From Clostridia bacterium (GTDB lineage: Bacteria; Bacillota_A; Clostridia; Christensenellales; Aristaeellaceae): a DNA stretch of 42,690 nt. Location of the stretch: assembly GCA_017464225.1 (NCBI GenBank), contig JAFUDW010000181.1, positions 1-42,690 on the forward strand, in the 5' to 3' direction. A program made the translations under genes and the position numbers. Shown here piece by piece: positions 1-7,814 of this stretch. The notes under the pieces are model-generated. The model saw only the letters and a list, made by a program, of their open reading frames with translations, did not search any database and had not been told where the DNA came from. Numbering within the stretch: position 1 is the first letter of the stretch; every line of letters starts with the position of its first letter.

Positions 1-6
1 AGGACA

Positions 7-38
7 GGCCGAAAAATAAGCAAGCTTATTTTTCGGCC
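7..38. repeat. perfect 15-bp inverted repeat with 2-nt loop
   Basis: The arms at 7-21 and 24-38 are exact reverse complements (GGCCGAAAAATAAGC and its mirror) around an AA loop. The T-run lies inside the stem, so it is not a textbook terminator. It may end minus-strand transcription leaving the msrAB operon or be an extragenic palindrome. A second perfect hairpin, GCTTTCTTCT-C-AGAAGAAAGC, lies at 146-166. No gene is supported in 1-239. Confidence 0.6.
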
Positions 39-239
39 GGCCTTCGGCTTTTCTACTGCCTGGAAGCTCTCTTTGCTACATTCAAGTTGCAGGCGCACAT
101 TGTCTGTTTTATATTTCAAGCCGGTTCGCCCGGTGCTTCTTTGCAGCTTTCTTCTCAGAAGAAAGCGCGGATTCCTTCTCGTTAAATTTCTGTTTATATG
201 GTTTTAATTAGGGGGCAGTATGAATACAGCGAACATCCT

Positions 240-797
240 TTATTTGGCGGCCGCCCAAACCAGGACGGAAATACCGGTCATTACGGCCATCAGCGCTGTC
301 ATCCACAGTACGGTGGCCAAGGCTGATTGATGCCGCACCCTGAAAAAGGGATAAGGACCGTCTACCTTTTCCGTGCCGTTCAAATACAGCATGACCAGGC
401 CGTATATCAGGGTAATGGCGGGCGGCAGCCAGAGACCGGAAAGGCCGGCATGCTGCTCAAAGAAAATATAGGACGCTGTGGAAATCGCGGGGCAGAGCAC
501 ATGATGATACAGCCCGCTGCCCGACCACAGCAGCTTTTGGGGGTCGCCGCCCATGGGGATCAGCACGCAGACGGTGACGAAAAAGGTCATCACCAACATG
601 CAGGCGCTGAGATACCGCAGCAAAGAAATCCAGGGCGTTTGTCCCAATACCAGCAGAAGCGCCGCCGTCACTGCCGCCGCCAGATTGGATAATTGGGTAT
701 AGAACACCAGGATCATCCACTTCCGGTTGGATATGCTGAGGGCCAGCCCGCGCAGCTCCAGCAGCAGAACGATGAGGCACAGGATCCGTGCAATCAT
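240..797 (-). CDS. Pr6Pr-like six-helix integral membrane protein
   Basis: A 185-aa protein that is almost entirely hydrophobic, with about six predicted membrane segments. The layout (first helix with an LELRGLAL turn, FYTQLSN at the start of helix 2, conserved YHHVLCP near mid-protein, and LYLNG before the last helices) resembles the Pr6Pr/FAR-17a/AIG1-like membrane family, whose biochemical role in bacteria is unknown to me. Its start overlaps the stop of the preceding flavodoxin by an ATGA junction, so the two are translationally coupled. It is the last gene of the minus-strand HxlR-MsrAB-flavodoxin run, which suggests a membrane or redox-stress role, but this is inference from position only. 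Confidence 0.75.
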   Translation of the reverse strand: MIARILCLIVLLLELRGLALSISNRKWMILVFYTQLSNLAAAVTAALLLVLGQTPWISLLRYLSACMLVMTFFVTVCVLIPMGGDPQKLLWSGSGLYHHVLCPAISTASYIFFEQHAGLSGLWLPPAITLIYGLVMLYLNGTEKVDGPYPFFRVRHQSALATVLWMTALMAVMTGISVLVWAAAK

Positions 798-1180
798 GTT
801 TTCTCCCCAAATGCCCGCGCGGCATCCGTTCGGCCTTGAATGTGCAGCATGTGGGCATAGAAGTATTCATCTTCTACCGGAATGCCTTTCTCCCGCAGCA
901 GCTTTTTCAGCGCCAGTACCGTCCGGCGGGACCAATTGGAGGTGGTAAACAGCCGCACTCGGCCCACCTGGCTTTTCTCCAGTTTTTCAGCGTATGCTTT
1001 CAGCTCCGGAGCCATGATGTTGGCATAGGGCGCGCCGCCCAGATACAGGATATCCGCATACTCCGTCAAGGCGGGTTCCTCCAAAATGGATACCGCCTGT
1101 ACGCCGGCGCCCGCCGCGATAGCCTCCGCAATGGTTTTGGTATTGCCCAGCTTGGAAAAATAACGAACTGCTTTTTTCAT
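794..1180 (-). CDS. short flavodoxin-like protein
   Basis: A 128-aa protein with a flavodoxin-type first strand and phosphate loop near residues 7-14 (YFSKLGNTK) and the middle strand ILYLGGAPYAN. It is shorter than typical flavodoxins (140-170 aa) and carries a basic SNWSRRTVLALKKLL segment in place of the usual third loop. It probably binds FMN or is a degenerate flavodoxin-fold partner. It sits 11 nt behind the msrAB stop and overlaps the next gene by 4 nt. Given msrAB upstream, it could feed electrons to sulfoxide reduction; that is inference. It is one of five flavodoxin-fold genes in this window. Confidence 0.75.
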   Translation of the reverse strand: MKKAVRYFSKLGNTKTIAEAIAAGAGVQAVSILEEPALTEYADILYLGGAPYANIMAPELKAYAEKLEKSQVGRVRLFTTSNWSRRTVLALKKLLREKGIPVEDEYFYAHMLHIQGRTDAARAFGEKT

Positions 1181-1191
1181 TGTTCATCCTT

Positions 1192-2220
1192 TCATTCTGT
1201 AAACAGCGCCTTGTATTCTCCATATCCTTCCGCTTCCAGCTGCTCAAAGGGAATAAAGCGCAGGGCGGCGGAATTGATGCAATATCTGAGGCCGCCCGTT
1301 TCTGCGGGGCCGTCGCCAAACACATGGCCCAGGTGAGAATCGGCGGCGCTTGATCGCACCTCGGTGCGGATCATGAAGTGGGATAAATCTGTTTTCTCGG
1401 TAACGGCGTCCACGCTGACGGGCTTGGTGAAAGCGGGCCAGCCGCAGCCGGAATCATATTTGTCCAGGGACGAGAACAGGGGCTCGCCGCTGACAATATC
1501 CACATACAAGCCCTTTTCAAAGAAATGATCATACTGTCCGGTAAAGGCTCGCTCAGTGGCGGCGTTCTGGGTCACCTCATAAGCCAGATCGCCGATGCGG
1601 CCGCGCAGCTCTTCCGGAGTTTCGGTTTTCCGCTCCCGCTGCAGGGCGAACATGCTGCGGGGGATATGGCAGTAGCCGCCCGGGTTCTTTTCCAGATATT
1701 TCTGGTGGTATTCCTCCGCCGGAAAGAAATTGAACAGCGGTTCTTTCTCCACCGCCAGCTTGGCTCCCGCTTTCTCCTCCTGAGCGCTGTACACCGCGTC
1801 GATCTCGGGCAGCTGATCCGTTTCGGTATAATAGATGCCGGTGCGGTACTGAATGCCGCGGTCGTTGCCTTGTTTGTTGACCGAAAGCGGATCAATGATC
1901 ATAAAATAATCGTTCAAAAGCTCAGTCAGGGTGATCTGGCTTTCATCATACACGATCTTCACCGTTTCCGCATGCCCACTGCTGTTGCATACGTCCCGAT
2001 AGGTGGGCGCGCTGTCCGGACCGTTGGCTTAGCCCGTTTCGGTGGCTATAACACCTTCAAACTGGTCAAAAAACTTTTGTACGCCCCAGAAGCAGCCGCC
2101 TGCCAGATAGATCGTTTTCATGCCCTCTTCCTCCATAAAGACAGATTGGGTTGCCTTTGCGGCGCAGCCGCTCAGCAGCAGCGCCGCAAGCAAAATACAA
2201 AGGATGCCTGTTCTTTTCAA
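1192..2220 (-). pseudogene. msrAB: secreted MsrA-MsrB peptide methionine sulfoxide reductase, interrupted by in-frame TAA
   Basis: The MsrA half carries the catalytic motif GGCFWGVQKFF; the MsrB half carries [18 protein letters not shown] and GLRYCINSA with the MsrB active-site Cys. Together they reduce both epimers of methionine sulfoxide. The N-terminus is a lipoprotein signal (LLAALLLSGC), so the enzyme would be anchored outside the membrane. I start it at TTG 2220, 7 nt after AAAGGAGG and overlapping the hxlR stop (TTGA). In-frame TAA at 2029-2031 replaces the Tyr of the conserved MsrA GYANG motif; the frame is otherwise open to 1192. Without readthrough only about 63 residues are made. 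An internal ATG at 1962 could give MsrB with a partial MsrA tail, but I see no strong ribosome site there. Confidence 0.85.
2029..2031 (-). other. premature TAA inside msrAB
   Basis: The codon lies between GGC and GCC, exactly where MsrA proteins have the Tyr of GYANG. Twenty-three codons separate it from the ATG at 1962, in the same frame. A single substitution from TAT or TAC explains it. Confidence 0.9.
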
Positions 2221-2552
2221 CCGTTCGCCTCCTTTTCCATTTTCCACTGGATCAGCTGCATCAGGATGGGCTGAAGCTTTTTCGCCTGCTCCGACAGCTC
2301 GTATTCCACCCGTACCGGCACCTCCAGATATTCCTTGCGCAGCACCAGCTGATCCCTTTCCAGCTCCTTCAAGGTCTGGGACAGCATGGTGTTGGATATC
2401 CCCTGAACATTATGCAGCAGCTCATTGTATCGGCTGGCCCCATTGGCTGACAGCGAACAGAGAATGGGCAGCTTCCATTTGCCGCCGATGCTGTCCAGGG
2501 CGGATTGCAGCGCGCACTGCGCTGTGCATGGACAATTGTGACGCTGTGACAT
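2217..2552 (-). CDS. HxlR-family winged-helix regulator
   Basis: A 111-aa protein with the HxlR signature IGGKWKLPIL near residues 22-31, then a winged helix (RYNELLHNVQGISNTMLSQ, LKELERDQLV). HxlR proteins are small dimeric redox, electrophile or disulfide-stress regulators that usually sit divergent to or ahead of reductase genes. Cysteines at about 7, 9, 13 and 32 are candidates for redox sensing. I choose ATG 2552 (ribosome site GGAGAGG) over the longer GTG start at 2588. It overlaps msrAB and is probably co-transcribed with it from a promoter at 2632-2660 that ends at a GATGAATATTCATC dyad, the likely autoregulatory operator. An almost identical operator lies before the flavodoxin-nitroreductase operon at 34620. 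Confidence 0.9.
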   Translation of the reverse strand: MSQRHNCPCTAQCALQSALDSIGGKWKLPILCSLSANGASRYNELLHNVQGISNTMLSQTLKELERDQLVLRKEYLEVPVRVEYELSEQAKKLQPILMQLIQWKMEKEANG

Positions 2553-2604
2553 ATTTTTCCTCTCCTGCTCCGTTTTTCTGCCTTGCACTGTATTTTTTTA
2601 CTCA

Positions 2605-2633
2605 TTGACAGATGAATATTCATCCGGTACAAT
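2605..2633 (+). promoter_or_regulatory. sigma-70-type promoter, plus strand, with operator in the spacer
   Basis: TTGACA (2605-2610), 17-nt spacer, TACAAT (2628-2633). The palindrome GATGAATATTCATC fills 2611-2624 of the spacer, so a bound HxlR dimer would block RNA polymerase. It points at the degenerate stretch before the MBL gene at 2968. Confidence 0.75.
2611..2624. promoter_or_regulatory. palindromic operator GATGAATATTCATC, copy 1
   Basis: A 14-bp perfect dyad between the divergent promoters upstream of hxlR. The position fits a dimeric winged-helix repressor. The identical dyad lies at 34690-34703. Assignment to HxlR is inference from adjacency. Confidence 0.75.
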
Positions 2634-2660
2634 CATAACAGATAAGGAATCCGTTGTAAA
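2632..2660 (-). promoter_or_regulatory. hxlR-msrAB operon promoter
   Basis: On the minus strand: TTTACA (2655-2660), 17-nt spacer, TATGAT (2632-2637). The operator palindrome follows the -10 by 7 nt, over the expected start of transcription. Confidence 0.75.
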
Positions 2661-2668
2661 GACTGATT

Positions 2669-2943
2669 ACTGATCTTTACCGAATCAGATTGGAAGATGC
2701 CGTATCACGGATACGATCGCCGGGGAGATGATCGACAAGGAGGTGTTGGATATCGACCGAACTGCCGCGCCTGAATCCACGCTGTATGAAAAAGCCATAT
2801 AAGGCGTCATCCGGAACTGGAAGCGCCAATCCCGACAGGATAGCGTTAAACACCGCGGAAAAGATGCGGTCTGCGGACGGACTGAAGGTCGGCGGATGAT
2901 TTTGCGCATACGGATTCAGTTTTCTTAGCGCTCTTATAGGCCT
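2669..2943. other. gene-less stretch, probably decayed coding DNA
   Basis: No convincing ORF on either strand. One plus frame from about 2715 reads like protein for a few dozen codons (a stretch beginning GEMIDKEVLDIDRTAAPEST) and then hits a stop, as in a gene remnant. It occupies the place where a gene divergent from hxlR would be expected. Confidence 0.35.
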
Positions 2944-2967
2944 ATGAACAGAAAGGGGAAAACGAAC

Positions 2968-3654
2968 ATGAAAAAAGCGCTATCGGGTATTTTGATCTTC
3001 TCTTTGCTCCTGCTTGGCATCGGCGGAGCTGCAGCCGAGACCGAGGCAAGCGCGCATAAACTGCTGTACCAGGGGCACGGCAGCCTGCGGATCGTCACCG
3101 GCGAAGGCAAGGTCATTTACGTAGATCCCTATGCTGGGGACGGATACGATCTGCCTGCCGATCTGATCCTGGTATCTCATGGGCATCCAGATCATAACGC
3201 GGTGGATCTGATCCAAAACCGCAATGAAGGTTGCCGGATCATCTACAACACGGATGCGCTGGTGAACGGCGAATACAGGATTTTCGATCTTGGCTACGCC
3301 ACCGTGGAAGCGGTACAGGCCGGAAACAACCGGAATCACGATATCAACGTCTGCGTGGGCTGGCTCATCACTCTGCCCGGCGGCGTATCGGTCTATGCCA
3401 CGGGCGATACCTCTGCCACCGATCAGATGGCGGAACTGGCGGAGCGCAATATCCATTACGCGTTTTTCGTCTGTGATGGCCGCTTTAATATGGACATGGA
3501 AGAAGCGATCGCCTGCGCCAAGCTGGTCAACGCGCAGCACAGCATCCCGTATCACATGGCGCCCGGCGCTCTGTTTGATCCCGAACGGGCGGAGCTGTTT
3601 GATGTTCCCGGACGGCTGATTATCCCCGCAGGAGAGGAAATTATATTGCAGTAA
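2968..3654 (+). CDS. secreted MBL-fold (UlaG-like) metallo-hydrolase
   Basis: A 228-aa protein with a cleavable signal peptide (basic MKKA start, hydrophobic core, AAAE cleavage region). The mature part is a metallo-beta-lactamase fold of the UlaG-like type: GHGSLRI near the first strands, metal motif SHGHPDHN (HxHxDH), then YATGDTS supplying the bridging Asp and the late SIPYHMAP His. It should bind two metal ions and hydrolyse an unknown substrate outside the membrane. I start at ATG 2968, 9 nt after AGAAAGGGG, rather than the in-frame ATG at 2944. No partner gene indicates the substrate. Confidence 0.8.
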   Translation: MKKALSGILIFSLLLLGIGGAAAETEASAHKLLYQGHGSLRIVTGEGKVIYVDPYAGDGYDLPADLILVSHGHPDHNAVDLIQNRNEGCRIIYNTDALVNGEYRIFDLGYATVEAVQAGNNRNHDINVCVGWLITLPGGVSVYATGDTSATDQMAELAERNIHYAFFVCDGRFNMDMEEAIACAKLVNAQHSIPYHMAPGALFDPERAELFDVPGRLIIPAGEEIILQ

Positions 3655-3781
3655 AAAAAGACGTGCATCATGAAAGCCATGAAAGCCCGATCTGCCGCCC
3701 AGGGCGCTGATCAGAAGGCCGCTGCCACGCGGCGGAAATCCCGTTACCCGGATCTGATTTGTTTAGCAGGAGGAAAGCCGT

Positions 3782-4915
3782 ATGAACCATGCAACGATCA
3801 AAAAACTGGGCTTCGGTACGATGCGTCTGCCCCTGACCGATCCCGAGAATCCCAGGAGCGTTGACCTGACGCAGTTCAAGCGGATGGTCGATCTGTATCT
3901 GGCAAGGGGCTTTTGTTACTTTGATACCGCCTATCCTTATCATGGGGAGTATTCCGAGGACGCGGTGCGGCAAGCCCTGACGGAGCGCTATCCCCGGGAA
4001 AGCTTTGTATTGGCGGATAAAATGCCCATCCTGCGGGTCAAAGCGCCGGAGGATTACGACCGGTTTTTCGCGGAGCAGCTGCGCCGCTGCGGCGTCAGCT
4101 ATTTTGACGTTTATCTTTTGCACAATTTGGGCCGGGACCGCTATCCCAACGCCCAGCGCTTCGGCGCGTTCCCTTTCCTCATGCGGCTCAAGGAGCAAGG
4201 GCTGGTGAAAAGCATCGGCTTTTCCTTCCATGACGACGCCGAAACGCTGGACAGGATTTTGACCGATCATCCGGAAGTGGATGTGGTGCAATTGCAGATC
4301 AATTACCTGGACTGGAACGCGGCCGTGGCCCAATCGGGCCGCTGTTACGAAACGGCGGCGCGGCACGGTAAAAAAGTGATCGTCATGGAGCCGGTGAAGG
4401 GCGGCATACTGGCCAATTTGCCAGAGCCTGCCATGCGGCTGTTCACGGATTTTTACGGCAGCGCCGCGCCTTCTCCCGCCAGCCTGGCGATCCGCTATGC
4501 AGCCTCTCTGGAACAGGTAAAGGTGGTGCTCAGCGGTATGAGCACCCCGGAGCAGGTGGATGACAACACGGCGTATATGCAGGACTTTATGCCGCTGACC
4601 GAACCTGAGCGCGATTTGACGAAGCAGATCGAGGAGACCTTGAACCGCGCCCTTCGGGTGCCTTGCACCGGCTGCCGCTACTGCATGGAGGTATGCCCGA
4701 AAAATATCGCCATCCCGGATTATTTCGGCCTGCTGAACCTGCACGCCGTCACCGGACAAAAGACGAATATGTATTATCAGCGATATGCCATGAACCGCGG
4801 CAAGGCTTCCGAATGCCTGCAATGCGGATTGTGCGAAAAGAACTGCCCGCAGCATATCGCTATTCGGGATATGCTGAAGGAGTTTTCGGCGCTTTATGAG
4901 GGCGTTACAGGTTGA
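3782..4915 (+). CDS. aldo/keto reductase with C-terminal ferredoxin domain
   Basis: A 377-aa protein. Residues 1-270 form the aldo/keto reductase barrel: FGTMRLP at the N-terminus and the catalytic set D48, Y53, K80 and H114 (FDTAYPYHG, LADKMP, YLLHNLG). The C-terminal 90 residues hold two cysteine clusters, CTGCRYCMEVCP and CLQCGLCEKNCP, as in bacterial 4Fe-4S dicluster oxidoreductases of the AKR type. Such proteins probably couple NAD(P)H or ferredoxin to reduction of small carbonyl substrates; the substrate is unknown. AGGAGG at 3769-3774 fixes the start. A promoter for the next gene overlaps its stop. Confidence 0.9.
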   Translation: MNHATIKKLGFGTMRLPLTDPENPRSVDLTQFKRMVDLYLARGFCYFDTAYPYHGEYSEDAVRQALTERYPRESFVLADKMPILRVKAPEDYDRFFAEQLRRCGVSYFDVYLLHNLGRDRYPNAQRFGAFPFLMRLKEQGLVKSIGFSFHDDAETLDRILTDHPEVDVVQLQINYLDWNAAVAQSGRCYETAARHGKKVIVMEPVKGGILANLPEPAMRLFTDFYGSAAPSPASLAIRYAASLEQVKVVLSGMSTPEQVDDNTAYMQDFMPLTEPERDLTKQIEETLNRALRVPCTGCRYCMEVCPKNIAIPDYFGLLNLHAVTGQKTNMYYQRYAMNRGKASECLQCGLCEKNCPQHIAIRDMLKEFSALYEGVTG

Positions 4916-4941
4916 TGTTCCGCAGGTATTTCTGTTATAAT
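4912..4941 (+). promoter_or_regulatory. promoter for the small helical protein
   Basis: TTGATG (4912-4917), 18-nt spacer, perfect TATAAT (4936-4941). The -35 overlaps the end of the aldo/keto reductase gene. The leader to ATG 5041 is about 95 nt. Confidence 0.55.
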
Positions 4942-5040
4942 ATAAATGGAAATCCTGCCGTATGCTGAGGCCTTGCCCCAGGACAGGGATTGCCGCGAGG
5001 CCGCCGGCATCGATCGGCATGTTGGGTAAATGGAGGATGC

Positions 5041-5355
5041 ATGAACGAATATCAGCTGCTGTGGGCCCGGGCCCGGGATCAGCTGGCCGCCGCCCTGTCA
5101 GCGGCAGGCTATCCGGCTGAGCTGGCGGAGATCATGGCAAAGCAATTGCGGAGCCCCAAAGCCATTGACCGGATGACATCTTACGTGCGGCATGGGTATG
5201 CCCGGAATATGGAAATGCTGGCGGACGAAATGCTTGCCATCAGCGCGGATGCCGATGCCTGGCGGGAAAAGAAGGAAAGCCAGGAAGCGCAGGCGAAATA
5301 TAATGCCTATCTGTATTACAGACGGATGGAAAACGACGACGAGCAAGAGCGCTGA
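5041..5355 (+). CDS. hypothetical small helical protein
   Basis: A 104-aa hydrophilic protein that I do not recognise. It is rich in Ala, Glu, Lys and Arg and would be nearly all alpha-helical: helices at about 3-23 (YQLLWARARDQLAAAL), 28-40 and 58-75, ending in a charged KKESQEAQAKYNAYLYYRR segment. There are no cysteines, signal peptide or membrane segments. TGGAGG 4-9 nt upstream supports ATG 5041 over an earlier in-frame ATG at 4990. It has its own promoter at 4912-4941. It may bind a partner protein or nucleic acid, but nothing in the sequence shows this. Confidence 0.7.
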   Translation: MNEYQLLWARARDQLAAALSAAGYPAELAEIMAKQLRSPKAIDRMTSYVRHGYARNMEMLADEMLAISADADAWREKKESQEAQAKYNAYLYYRRMENDDEQER

Positions 5356-5517
5356 GGTATGATATCCAATATATGGGATCGGAGCGGATGGATGACCGAT
5401 GCTGGAAGAAGTTTCAGATCGGTGACATTGATCCGTTCCGCCCGTATTTTCGAGGAAAAGAAATTGGCGGGCGCCTCAACTTTGAGCTTGCGCCGGTAAG
5501 GAGAATGTCTATAGGGT

Positions 5518-6321
5518 ATGAAGATCAAGCTCCGTCCTGACAGGGATATCCGTGTACAGAAGATCAGAATAGGCCGCGTACCTGCGCTTATCCTTCGTCC
5601 TGCCAACCGTCCCTCCGTTCCGGTTTCTGTCCTTTGGATCCACGGCGGCGGTTTTATCACCGGGATGAAGGAAATGGTGTATATGAGCCGGGCGGCCGAT
5701 CTGGTAAAGAAATACGGCGTGACCGTCTATTCTCCCGGATATCGCCTGGCTTGGCAAAAGCCGTATCCCGCCGCCGTGGACGACTGCTATCAGACGCTGG
5801 CATATATGAGCAAGCGGCCTGAGCCCATTATGGTTGGAGGGGAAAGCGCCGGCGGGGGCTTAGCCGCTGCCGTGTGCATGATGGCAAGGGACAGAGGGAT
5901 CAAGGTCGTTTTTCAGATGCCGCTGTATCCCATGATCAGCAATATCGACACGAATAGTTCCAAGGATAATCATGGGAAAGTGTGGAACACGAGAAGGAAC
6001 CATATCGGCTGGCGGATGTACCTGAGGGGCAAAGCAAAGGAAAAGGTATCGCCCTATGCCGCGCCGGCGAATCAAACGGATTACCGCCATCTGCCTCCCT
6101 GCTACACTTTTGTGGGAGATGGCGAGCCGTTTTACGCCGAAACATTGGAGTATGTGGAAAACTTGAAAGCAGCTGGCGTGGAAGCGAAAGTCGACGTTTA
6201 TCATACGGATATGCACGCTTTTGATATGCTGCGGGAAGATGACCTGAGCCGGGAAGCGATCGGAATGTTTGAACGGCGCTTTGAATACGCGCTGGAGCAT
6301 TATCTGGGAAGTGAAGGATGA
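5518..6321 (+). CDS. alpha/beta hydrolase (HSL-type esterase/lipase)
   Basis: A 267-aa protein with the hormone-sensitive-lipase family layout: oxyanion motif HGGGFITG at about residues 42-49, nucleophile elbow GGESAGGGLA near 105-114, and acid and His near the C-terminus (GDGEPF and DMHAFDM). It should hydrolyse short acyl esters in the cytoplasm. No signal peptide. The N-terminal lid region is short compared with many HSL members. ATG 5518 is about 13 nt from the nearest AAGGAG, so translation may be weak. Its stop overlaps the HD-domain gene. Confidence 0.85.
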   Translation: MKIKLRPDRDIRVQKIRIGRVPALILRPANRPSVPVSVLWIHGGGFITGMKEMVYMSRAADLVKKYGVTVYSPGYRLAWQKPYPAAVDDCYQTLAYMSKRPEPIMVGGESAGGGLAAAVCMMARDRGIKVVFQMPLYPMISNIDTNSSKDNHGKVWNTRRNHIGWRMYLRGKAKEKVSPYAAPANQTDYRHLPPCYTFVGDGEPFYAETLEYVENLKAAGVEAKVDVYHTDMHAFDMLREDDLSREAIGMFERRFEYALEHYLGSEG

Positions 6322-6323
6322 CA

Positions 6324-6887
6324 ATGATAGAAAAGGCCATGGAATACATACATGGTTTGTTTGCCGATAACGCCGGCGGGCATGACGCGGAGCATACCGT
6401 GCGTGTATACTGGAACGCGCTCAAGATCGCAGAGTGCGAAGCGGACGCGGACATGGAAGTTGTAGCGCTTGCGGCGCTCCTTCACGATGCGGATGATCAC
6501 AAGCTGTTTGATACAAAGAACAATGAAAACGCGAGGGCTTTTTTAACGGCGCAGGCGGTAGCGCCCGAAAAGACAGAAGCCATCATAACCGCCATCAATT
6601 CGGTATCCTTCAGTCAGAACCGCGGAAAGCGCCCGGAAACGCTGGAGGGGAAAATCGTGCAGGATGCCGATCGCCTGGATGCTATCGGCGCCGTGGGTAT
6701 CGCGCGCACATTTGCGTTTGGAGGAGAGCACGGAAGAAGTTTGGATTCTTCTATCCAGCATTTTTACGATAAACTGCTGCTGCTGAGAGATGAGATGAAC
6801 ACAGAGACCGCGCGGGCGATAGCGGAGGAAAGGCATGCTTTTATGCTGGAGTTCCTTGATCGGTATAAGAAGGAAGCAAATCCATGA
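6324..6887 (+). CDS. HD-domain phosphohydrolase
   Basis: A 187-aa HD-superfamily protein: first His in GGHDAEHTVRV (about residues 18-28), the HD pair in LLHDADDHK (about 53-61), and the late Asp in QDADRLDAIGAVGIAR. This order is that of the YedJ-like predicted phosphohydrolases, which bind divalent metal and cleave phosphate esters of unknown identity. I prefer ATG 6324, 6 nt after GAAGG; an alternative ATG at 6318 would overlap the esterase stop. The close junction suggests co-transcription with the esterase. Confidence 0.85.
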   Translation: MIEKAMEYIHGLFADNAGGHDAEHTVRVYWNALKIAECEADADMEVVALAALLHDADDHKLFDTKNNENARAFLTAQAVAPEKTEAIITAINSVSFSQNRGKRPETLEGKIVQDADRLDAIGAVGIARTFAFGGEHGRSLDSSIQHFYDKLLLLRDEMNTETARAIAEERHAFMLEFLDRYKKEANP

Positions 6888-6979
6888 CGATTCGATTTGC
6901 GGAGAAGCTTTGCGATGCCTGAAAATATTGATCCTCGGACGGATATTCTCCTGATCTGTATAATGGAGGAAACAAAGGA

Positions 6980-7798
6980 ATGAAAAAGTACGCCTTGCCG
7001 CTTTTTATGCTGGCTGTGTTTGAAGCCGTCGCCGTTACGCTGTGGCTGGCAAAGGATAATATTTTTTATTTGTTCAATTTCAGCTATATCGGCATTTCCA
7101 TTTCTTTGGGCGTTTTTCTGTTCATCAGAAAGTACAGGCATGCCCGGCGCGTCGTTCAGCTTCTTGTCGGTTTGTATATGCTCGTCTATCTGGGGCTGAT
7201 CTGCGGAGAGAATATGCAGATCGAAGGATTTTGGTATTACCTGTTCACCGGGGTATTTGAAGCGGCGACGATCCATTATGCGGTCGCCAAAATCTTTGGC
7301 CCGCTGATCTTTGGACGCGGCTGGTGCGGCTATGCCTGCTGGACGGCGATGGTGCTGGACTTTTTGCCGTATAAAACGCCGGCTGCTCCCCGAAAAAGGA
7401 TTGCCTGGATCAGATACGTTGCCTTTGCAGCTTCGCTGCTGTTTGTCGCCGCTCTCTTTCTTGCCCGCGTGGGAAATCTGGAGCGGATCATGTTTTGGGC
7501 GTTTGTTGTGGGAAATGCGGTTTATTACGCGGCAGGTATCGGACTTGCGTTCGCATTCAAGGATAACAGAGCTTTCTGCAAGTACATTTGTCCGATCACG
7601 GTGTTCCTGAAGCCCATGAGCTATTATTCTTTGCTCCGGGTGAAATGCGACAAGGAAAAATGCGTCTCCTGCGGAAAGTGCAAAAGAATCTGTCCTATGA
7701 ACGTTGACGTGACGGACAATTCCAGAAAAAGAGAAAACGGGACGGAATGCATCCTCTGTATGGAATGCGTAAGAAACTGCCCCAGAAAAGCGCTTTAA
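6980..7798 (+). CDS. NapH-like membrane protein with two 4Fe-4S clusters
   Basis: A 272-aa protein. About five membrane segments lie in residues 1-205, with cytoplasm-facing cysteine motifs GRGWCGYACW and CKYICPITVF that are typical of NapH/NosR/RdxA-type proteins. The C-terminus carries a bacterial ferredoxin domain with CVSCGKCKRICP and CILCMECVRNCP, ligating two 4Fe-4S clusters. Such proteins move electrons from the quinone pool or flavoproteins across or along the membrane. No reductase partner lies next to it; the closest redox genes are the aldo/keto reductase upstream and the flavodoxins. Ribosome site GGAGGAAACAAAGGA precedes ATG 6980. Confidence 0.9.
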   Translation: MKKYALPLFMLAVFEAVAVTLWLAKDNIFYLFNFSYIGISISLGVFLFIRKYRHARRVVQLLVGLYMLVYLGLICGENMQIEGFWYYLFTGVFEAATIHYAVAKIFGPLIFGRGWCGYACWTAMVLDFLPYKTPAAPRKRIAWIRYVAFAASLLFVAALFLARVGNLERIMFWAFVVGNAVYYAAGIGLAFAFKDNRAFCKYICPITVFLKPMSYYSLLRVKCDKEKCVSCGKCKRICPMNVDVTDNSRKRENGTECILCMECVRNCPRKAL

Positions 7799-7814
7799 CG
7801 CGGCGGAGCGAAAG

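Larger units (their letters stand above)
2581..2668. repeat. 88-bp operator/promoter repeat, copy 1
   Basis: This segment matches the reverse complement of 34646-34733 over 88 bp with three substitutions by my count. It contains two face-to-face promoters and a 14-bp perfect palindrome. On the hxlR side the match stops at about 2581, before the hxlR start. On the other side it stops at 2668, where copy 1 continues into non-coding, decayed-looking DNA. Confidence 0.95.

Noticed and set aside
2685..2909. 74-aa minus-strand frame in the hxlR upstream gap
   Set aside because: Arg/Ser-rich composition typical of a shadow frame, no ribosome site and no family resemblance.
3668..5020. 450-aa open frame on the minus strand
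   Set aside because: Antisense shadow of the Fe-S aldo/keto reductase; no recognisable motifs and no ribosome site.
6959..6964. TATAAT before the NapH-like gene as a promoter
   Set aside because: No acceptable -35 at 15-19 nt and no extended -10 motif; it also runs into the ribosome site.
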